From Halicephalobus mephisto (taxonomy: Eukaryota; Nematoda; Chromadorea; Rhabditida; Panagrolaimidae): 64,000 bases of DNA. The notes below the pieces were generated by a model. The model made no database searches, was not told the origin of the DNA, and saw only the letters and a list, made by a program, of their open reading frames with translations. Shown here piece by piece: positions 56,835 through 64,000 of the stretch. A program made the position numbers and the translations under genes. Every line of letters begins with the position of its first letter. Position 1 is the stretch's first letter. Where the stretch lies: assembly GCA_009193035.1 (NCBI GenBank), contig SWDT01000057.1, positions 168,299-232,298 of the forward strand, given 5' to 3'.

Positions 56835-59800
56835 ATGCGGAAAAAACAAATTCAAAAACTTTTTTATATTTTTATTTTTCTGTTATTTATTTATGGATTA
56901 ACACGGAAATTAACGGGATCCGAAGTAAGAAGTATCGAACGGGTGCGGTTCAAGGCGAGAAATTATTCTTTATATCGGTGTCCGTCTGACTCCGGTTCCG
57001 AAATTCCGCAGATTCAAAATTTCGCTTATAATTCTACATTTAATAATGACTTTATTCCACGGGTATTGGTTGTTGCTGAACAAGATTCGACATACAGTAG
57101 GGTTCTGTCGGATTTTGTGAGATTTCTGAAGATTCCGGTCAGAGTGGAGGTGCTGGACGATGCGGGGTTGCTCCTGACCCTGACCACCCCGAGGTTCTCC
57201 TTAATCGTTTTCGAAAGTATTAGATCCTATTTCCGACTTGATGGCTCGGCTAGAGATATATTGCTAAATTACTGCAAGACCAACAAAGTCGGGATCATAT
57301 CGTTTTTGAAAGATCTTGCAGATGCCTCGGACTTCCGCGAAGCCACCTCCATAGAAGTCAAAACTGGCCAGCAGGTGACGAACGTCGAGTTTGATACGTC
57401 ATCGAGGATCCCTTACGTCGGACGGAAGGGGATAAAGCTTCCTATCGAGTCCGAAATCCCCTCGGGCTGGACCGTTTTTTACCCGGGAAATTCGTCCTGG
57501 AAACCTTACATAAGCTGTCTGGACTCCGCCGGAGACCCCGCCGCCGTGGCTATCCACAGCGAATACTCTGAAACGGAACACATAATTTTTGGGAAAAATT
57601 TAAATCACTTTTTTATGAAGATAGGATTTTGGGATTCACTGATCTACATGCTCAGAGGATCTCCCACATCCGATCTGGACACTTTTATCCAGATCGACAT
57701 CGACGACATATTTGTCGGACATGCCGGAACGAGATTAATTCCGGAAGATATTCAATCCTTAATCGAATCTCAGGATTTCCTGAGGCAGTACATCGAGGAC
57801 TTCAATTACACTTTAGGGTTCTCAGGACACTTCTTCAAAAAAGGAGATCCCATCGAGAACCTTGCTGACGAATTGCTAATCTGTAAGTTTTATTTATTTG
57901 GAAAAAAATGAAATTCAAAAAAATACAAAAATTAATATATAAAAGTTAAAAAATATAAAATTTAAATTTAATACCTAAAAATACAAAAATTAATATATAA
58001 AATTTAAACTTAATATATAAAAGTTCCAAAATATATATAACAATGTAGAATTTAATATATGAATTTTAAAAATAAGAGAAATATAAAATTTAATATATAA
58101 AAGTTTAAAAATATATAATTAATATATAAAATTAAATAAAAATTAAATTTTAGCTCAAGCGGAGAATTTTTTATGGTTCCCTCACATGTGGCACCACAAC
58201 CATGCCCACGAATACGAACTCACTTATCTTCTTGCTTTGATGACCCAAAATGAATTTTTCGCAAAAGTAAGTTGGTAGATTTCATAACCATATGTAGAAT
58301 TTTTAAATTTCATATTTATATATGAAAAGTAAGTTTTAGGACCTAGTATTTATATATGAAAACCATGTTTATATATGAAAACTAAACTTTAAAATTGTAT
58401 ATTTACATAGAAAGTTAAATTTTAGGATTCTGTATTTATATATGAAAATTACACTTTGAAATTTAGTGTTCATATATAGTGTTTTGAAATGCTATATTTA
58501 TATATGAAAACCATGTTTATATATGAAAACTAAACTTTAAAATTGTATATTTACATAGAAAGTTAAATTTTAGGATTTTGTATTTATATATGAAAATTAT
58601 ACATTGAAATTTAGTGTTCATATATGATGTTTTGAAATGCTATATTTATGTATGAAAATCATGTTTATATATGGAAATAAAATTTTAGAACTTCAACTTT
58701 CGTACTATTCTCAGATATGCTGTTTCACCTCAACATTCCGGGGTTTATCCTGTTCACGAACCCCTTTATGAAGCTTGGAAGCAAGTTTGGAATGTTTCCG
58801 TGACTTCCACAGAAGAATATCCCCATCTGAAGCCCGCCTGGAACCGACGTGGATTCGTCCATAAAGGGATATCGGTCCTTCCTAGACAGACTTGTGGATT
58901 GTTCACTCACACTCATTTCTTTCACGCCTACCCTGAGGGCATTAATCAACTAAAGAAGAATATTTTCGGAGGAGATTTATTTACTACAATATTATTGAAT
59001 AAAGTAAGTCATTTTAAATTGTTTTTATATAAAAATGTGGGCGTTATTATGCAGTGGTCCCGACGCGAAATTTAGGGAGTTTTCGGAAACCAAAGTGGCC
59101 TACTTGACAATTTCGATTTTGTGTGGTGATTATTTTGTAATTTTACACAATTTCGAAATCAGTTATATATGAATTTTACAAAATGGTCTCGACGCGAATT
59201 TCTAGAGGATTCTAGAAATCAGCCTAAAATTCCGATTTTACAGGTTTATTTTGTGATTTTATACAATTTCGAAATTAACTGTTTGGAGCTATTTCCTGCC
59301 TGGATAGATCCATAGCTTTCTAAACTTGGATATATAGGTACTTGATCCTCTACCTTCAGAAAATAAGTTTCAAATATGAAGTTATTAATAAACATCCAAA
59401 CAACCCGCTCGAAATGGATTTTTTTACAAAAATAATTTTAGTTTTTTCAGTTTTTGATTTTCATGACACATCAGCAGAACTTCGGGAACGACAGACTTGC
59501 TCAATACACGTTTCATAACGAGGTTTTATTTTTGAAATGCTGGACTAATTTAAATTTAAAATGGAAAAATCCGACCGAAATGGCGAAATTGTACTTCGAA
59601 AAATATCCGGAAGAAAAAAAAATGATCTACACTGACCCTTGTGATGACGTCAGACACAAGAAAATGCTCTCCGTGAATTCCACCTGCGGCTACAGACTGC
59701 CGAATGTGATCATCGTGGGGCCTCAGAAGACGGGCACTTCTGCGTTACTGTCGTTTCTGAAACTTCATCCGAATGTTACGTCCAATATTAATGTTGAGAA

Positions 59801-60518
59801 ATCTTTCGAAGAATTGCAATTTTTTAATTTAAATTACGAAAAAGGCCTAAACTGGTACATTTCGAAATTCCGGCCTTCAGAATCTCATTCAATTATTTTG
59901 GAAAAAACAGCAAATTATTTCGACAATCCTACAGTACCTGATTTGGTTCATTCCTTGGTTCCCGAAGCGAAAATTGTTGTTTTGCTACTGGATCCGGCGG
60001 ACCGGGCCTACTCCTGGTACCACCACATGAGGTCCCACAACGACTCCATCGCGTTAAAATTCGATCCTGAAGAATTATTTTCGATGGATTTCAAAAATCC
60101 AAATTACGAAATCTCCAACAAACTTCGGCAACGATGTCTGAGGCCGGGTCATTACGCAGAAAATTTGGATTTTTGGCTGGACTATTATCCTCCATCTCAA
60201 ATCCTGCTTCTAGACGCCGGATTATTCCGGAAAAATCCAATTTCAATTTTAAATTTTCTTTCAAAAAAATTAGATTTACCTTCGAATTTTAATTTCTCGG
60301 AAAATTTAAAATTTAATTTCGAAAAAAACTTTTATTGCGGATATATCGATGGAAAATCAAAATGCCTCGGGGCAAGTAAAGGCAGAAAGTATCCGGCCAT
60401 GTCAGAAAGTCTCCGAAAAATCCTGAATTTCCACTTCGAACCCCACAACCGGGCCTTGTTGAAGTTGCTCAAAAAGTACAAATTCGAAATTCCAGAATGG
60501 CTGAGGAAATTTGCATAA
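56835..60518 (+). CDS. hst-1: Heparan sulfate N-deacetylase/N-sulfotransferase
   Basis: A two-domain Golgi enzyme that removes acetyl groups from heparan sulfate and adds sulfate. Four exons (56835-57882, 58154-58266, 58689-59003, 59451-60518) give 847 residues; animal NDSTs have about 850-880. A short basic tail and one membrane segment ([13 protein letters not shown]) form a type II anchor. The deacetylase half has [23 protein letters not shown] and [12 protein letters not shown]. The sulfotransferase half has the PAPS loops [14 protein letters not shown] and [19 protein letters not shown]. The end has GASKGRKYP as in other NDSTs. Between NEFFAK and YAVSP it is about ten residues shorter than human, read across the exon 2-3 junction. 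Introns 2 and 3 carry repeats. Confidence 0.96.
58340..58680. repeat. Tandem repeat in NDST intron 2, ~150 bp unit
   Basis: Two nearly identical units side by side and a partial third. Each contains ATATATGAAAACCATGTTTA, CTAAACTTTAAAATTGTATA and ACATAGAAAGTTAAATTTTA. The flanks of exon 3 are made of the same TATATGAAAA words. Recent expansion is likely. Confidence 0.85.
59040..59390. repeat. Dispersed repeat D, copy 2 (NDST intron 3)
   Basis: Related to 38620-38815, same orientation. It also repeats internally: GTGGTCCCGACGCGAAATTT and ATGGTCTCGACGCGAATTTC are about 130 bases apart, each followed by TACACAATTTCGAAAT. Confidence 0.65.
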
Positions 60519-60690
60519 AAACAATTACTGGTATACTGTACGTCATTTCAAATCTCAGGTTGTCCATGAACAATAAACGGGAAATAAAAATTATAAAACT
60601 TATTTAATAACATGTTTGAATATTTTTACAAAAAACATTTTTAAAAATATATTTATTGATTTTGGTAAATTTATATAAAAATAAATATTT

Positions 60691-60972
60691 TTCGATTTTT
60701 TTAACACTCCCAATCCTGGTTGTAACTTTGTTAGTGTTTGATAGGTTTTCCAATAGTGAATCTCACAGTACCAAAGATTTATGAAAATTTTTTTTCTGGA
60801 CATATGAAAGTTTGAATTAGAAAAAAATTTTTCTTATTGAAGGCAAATTTTTATTTTCTCAGATAAAAAAATTTCCACAAATCTTTGGTATCATTAGATT
60901 CACTATTTGAAAACTTATCAAACGCTAACAAAGTTACAACCAGGATTGGGAGTGTTAAAAAATCGAAAAAAT
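60691..60972. repeat. Long foldback: ~110 bp inverted arms, ~60 bp loop
   Basis: 60691-60800 is about 85-90% complementary to 60860-60972. Landmarks are AACACTCCCAATCCTGGTTG, TAACTTTGTTAGTGTTTGAT and AATAGTGAATCT, whose complements run in reverse order in the right arm. It lies about 170 bases after the NDST stop. A foldback MITE is likely; a long hairpin RNA is the alternative. Confidence 0.88.
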
Positions 60973-61133
60973 TTGTCCTTACTCTTTGCATACTAATGAA
61001 CGGAGAGAAAAGATAAAATAACACTAAGTTATCAGTGCAGAGATAACCAAGGCTGTTCTCTACATTTGTCTTTATAAACACCTATTCAGACCTGTAGTGA
61101 ATTAATTGTAGTTAAGCCGAGCATTAATTGATT

Positions 61134-64000
61134 ATGCTGGTTTTTCTAATTGTCAGTATTATTTTGCAGATTGCCATTGCAGATGATTGTACTACAGTTA
61201 ATATAGGTTTACACGATGATACTGTTTCCACATGTAATAGCAATATTGCTATTTCTTATTTCGCTTTAAGTAATTCGAAGGAAATTTTTTACAACTTTAA
61301 TATTTTGGATAAATCAATTCCCAATTCATATACGTCATCCGAACTTTGTATTCAACTAAACAACGGAAGTATGTAAGTCGAAATTTTATGTTTATTCTCG
61401 GAGCTGTTGAGTTTAAATTAATCCAAGTTCGAAAATCAAAGGATCAAATTCAAACTGGTCCGTTTATTCGAACTTGCACTCCAATGACAATTACATGACA
61501 TCTCCATGCCAAAATCAGATACTTTTGTCTCATGTCAGTAATTTTATCTAAAAATAAATAATAATATTAATTATGACGTTCTGCGCACTAATAATAAACA
61601 TAATCCTTTAATTCGAGGATTTTTACTTTATCAAAACTACTACTATTTCTATTTCTATTTATTTCTATTTATTCCCATATCGCACATTCAAAGTTCACAA
61701 ATAACACCAAAGTTAAACTTCCTTGTACCTTTGATCCAACTCATCCGTCGGTGCGTGCGTGGGTGCGAGCCTTCTGTTCCTAGGACCTTGGGATTCTTCT
61801 TATCATCTAGCTTGTCTTTGGTCAACCGGGCCTCTAATGAGAGATATGCAGAGGGCTTCGCTTCTTTAGCCTACAAGCAGCTTGCGGGCTAGGCTTCTAG
61901 CTGCCGGTCTTCGGTCGGGAATCGAACCCGAGTCTCGTGAATTTGAATTCACGTGTACTACCATTGTACTATCCGAGGACTCATCAAAACTACTACTTTG
62001 CATAAAATTCCAAGTTCTTGTTTTGATTTTTGTGGATAATTAAAGTTCTTAACTTTGCATTGTCCTGATTAGTATAGTTTTGACATATCAATTTTCCTCC
62101 TGGTAAATATATAAGGCTAAATAATAACAGATCTGCATCGGTAGTATTTGAATGTCAAATGAAGATTTAGGATACTCATGCAAGATCCTATTTAATGATA
62201 AAACATAAAGCTGATGAAATAAGCCAACGTTTGTCATCAGTGAACATAATACTTAAATTTATATTGTTTTTAGTTTTCGAATCACCATTAGTAGTTTGTG
62301 ATGAAAATATTACATCACATGAATAGCATATGCAGTCCGATAATAGAGCCACTACAGTAAAAATTGAAAAAGAATAAGTTTTACTGGATAATGAAGGGAT
62401 AGAACCAAATCGTTAGCAAAGCATCGAATTCGAGTTAACATAATTCAATTTGAAAACCAATAGTTTTGAAGATTCGACAGCACTGAACATTAATATAATT
62501 TACTTATTTCGTTCATTTATACACACATTTTATAGCACAAAGACAAATTCGTGTGGTAGAGTGTCAGTCAATCCGTTAAATCCAGTAATCACTAAAATCA
62601 TTAACTGCGATACATTAGAACTCTACGGTGGGGCTGTATTTCAGATTCAGCTAGAATCAGATTTCACATTTATTCGAAATGAAATCTATGATATGGGGTG
62701 GTGTGACTATTTATGCGGGCATTCTTTGTACAACAATTACTCTTTCATATCTACAATGATACCTGTGAAGAACCGGCCAATATTACACATCAATTACAGG
62801 TATGTATTCCTACAGTAAATTACATGAGAATACATGAATTTCAGAAATTATTTCGCGAACATAATACTTAATGGAAGCGACATTATTAATTTCTGTGGTA
62901 ACACAATCAGTAATAGTTGTTCTCAAATACATATACCTCAAGGCTCTTGTTCAATGACCATATCTAATGGAGATAATTTCACAATACATGTAAATCAAAA
63001 CGCATTAACAATGCCAATCTGGAGTTCTAATTATGCTGCAGAATTGTATTCCCAATGCAATTTACCACTTCCGACTACAATTGGTGACCCAATACCATCT
63101 CCATCACCACTTCAAAGTCTAATTACTGGCTCATCAACAACACCAGGAGCTTCATCAGTGGTATCAAACACTCCCACTACATTACCATCATTCACAGGCC
63201 TCACTAGAACAACTTCATTTGGTACTAATGGTCCAACAAAATCATCTGATACCACGACGGGGACTAATTTGAATCTCCGATCATTGGTTGTGAAGAATTG
63301 TAGTAGGATAATGACAAATGTGTCTCCAACAAATGAACCCATATACGTTTATATCGACTATAGCAGTTACTCTGCTAGTGTAGCAGTTGTAGGAACTGGC
63401 TCGTTTGCTGATCAAGTTTCAATTAGCTTCTTCAACAAAAGAATCTTCAATAATGGATGTTCTCGGATAAAATTAAATTCTACCACTGGAAGATTCTCAG
63501 TCTTTATTGACAACACCGAATATTTTAGTCAACCAGTTGTGGCTTTTGAGAAAGCTTTGTTGATGACTTTTCGAGGGCATGGATGTGCTTCAACTGCTTA
63601 TAAATCGTGCCAATTGGAACAGTCAGAGATTCCAAAATTGACTAGTCGTTTTATTCAATTGAACATAACTAGATGTAGGTGTTTGTCCTTATGTCTCAAA
63701 AGGTAATTTAACTTTTCAGTTTGTTTCTCTGCTATTACAACAACAACAATTTCTTCAACTACTCCTCCACCAGGTCTTAAACCTATGACATTACTAATAT
63801 ATGAATAATTGAGAATTTCAGTTGTTATACCACCGTCTCCGCCCCCACCTCCACCGCCTGACAAATGTAATGCTACTCAGATTACCGGCATTTACTGTAA
63901 GCTGGCGAACGAAACAAAAAATGACACTGCTATTAACGAAGCAGTTAACGACACCAAAACCGCCTTTGTAGACAGTAAGAATATCAGTAGTACTGATGTT
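61134..64000 (+). CDS. Unrecognised secreted or membrane protein (3' partial)
   Basis: No family recognised. Exons 61134-61372, 62536-62799, 62845-63674, 63720-63773 and 63822 onward join in frame and run off the window; a donor-like GTAAG at 63975 may end the last one. It begins MLVFLIVSIILQIAIADD, a clear signal peptide. Two cysteine-containing regions follow (about 20-235 and 320-460), with many Asn-X-Ser/Thr sites. Between them is a low-complexity linker of Ser, Thr, Pro and Gly (GSSTTPGASSVVSNTPTTLP). The second region ends in a Thr/Pro stretch and PPSPPPPPPD. The build, extracellular modules joined by mucin-like linkers, resembles nematode cuticle or surface proteins. Intron 1 holds a SINE-like element. 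Codons are more AT-rich than in neighbouring housekeeping genes. Confidence 0.75.
61645..61982 (-). mobile_element. SINE-like element with tRNA head and 15 bp target-site duplication
   Basis: On the minus strand, a 72-base tRNA-like head (61979-61908) is followed by about 230 bases of GC-richer, unrelated body, then a tail of AAATA/GAAAT repeats (61645-61680). A perfect 15-base direct repeat, ATCAAAACTACTACT, flanks it at 61630-61644 and 61983-61997. Head, body, A-rich tail and target duplication together are the hallmark of a SINE copied by a LINE. It sits in intron 1 of the secreted-protein gene. Its LINE partner and other copies are not visible here. Confidence 0.82.
61908..61979 (-). tRNA. 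tRNA-like head of the SINE-like element
   Basis: Starts TCCTCGGATAGTACAATGG with a good A box (TAGTACAATGG) and has a perfect B box (GGTTCGATTCC) and fully paired T stem (TCGGG with CCCGA). The acceptor stem pairs six of seven. The anticodon arm CGTGAATTCAAATTCACG folds with a loop of six or eight, not seven. If position 33 is the T before TCA, the anticodon would be TCA, but a working tRNA is unlikely. Confidence 0.55.

Noticed and set aside
61908..61979. A functional tRNA with anticodon TCA (selenocysteine or suppressor)
   Set aside because: The anticodon arm does not form a normal seven-base loop, one acceptor pair is mismatched, it lacks the selenocysteine tRNA's long arms, and the flanks show a retroelement insertion.

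Overview
The window looks like nuclear DNA of a rhabditid nematode, most likely Caenorhabditis or a close relative. It is AT-rich. Genes are compact, with many 40-60 base GT-AG introns ending in a T-rich TTTTCAG acceptor. Several genes have an acceptor-like TTTCAG just before the start codon, as expected of spliced-leader trans-splicing. The families present include EGO-1-type RNA-dependent RNA polymerase, SPARC/OST-1, DIF-1 and innexin. The tail-to-tail plc-4/vdac-1 pair is, from memory, also adjacent on C. elegans chromosome IV (R05G6), and many other orthologues here are chromosome IV genes there. None of this was checked against a database.

Layout, left to right. 0-9 kb: AMPA/kainate glutamate receptor (5' end cut), OVCA2-type serine hydrolase (-), DPH1, an unexplained repeat-rich stretch, SPARC. 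9.5-17 kb: a ten-exon RNA-dependent RNA polymerase (-) with two introns filled by the same 457 bp sequence. 18-24 kb: replication factor C small subunit and the DIF-1 mitochondrial carnitine carrier, separated and followed by tandem repeats. 24-30 kb: a DEG/ENaC channel gene (-) that stops after the first membrane segment, in a repeat-rich, gene-poor stretch. 30-40 kb: collagen prolyl 4-hydroxylase alpha subunit with duplicated catalytic exons, tRNA-like sequences, and an innexin (-) with a dead piggyBac transposon in an intron. 40-56.7 kb: housekeeping genes: PLC-delta, VDAC (-), MON1/SAND-1 (-), UBE2H, TFAM/HMG-5 (-), phosphatidylinositol synthase, BAP31 (-), a MAIP1-like mitochondrial protein (-). 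56.8-64 kb: heparan sulfate N-deacetylase/N-sulfotransferase, then an unrecognised secreted protein that runs off the end, with a SINE-like element in its first intron.

The genes do not form one pathway. Themes are synapse and junction (glutamate receptor, innexin), extracellular matrix (SPARC, prolyl hydroxylase, NDST), mitochondria (DIF-1, VDAC, TFAM, MAIP1-like), phosphoinositides (PLC-delta, PI synthase) and endomembranes (MON1, BAP31). Five divergent pairs share short intergenic spaces (about 110 to 1350 bp) that probably act as two-way promoters.

The most interesting observations are the duplicated prolyl hydroxylase catalytic exons, the near-identical pair of polymerase introns, the tRNA-headed SINE-like element with a perfect 15 bp target-site duplication, and the amino-terminal-only DEG/ENaC gene. 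No CRISPR array, operon of bacterial type or rRNA gene was seen. All exon boundaries were read by eye from splice signals, reading frame and remembered homologues.
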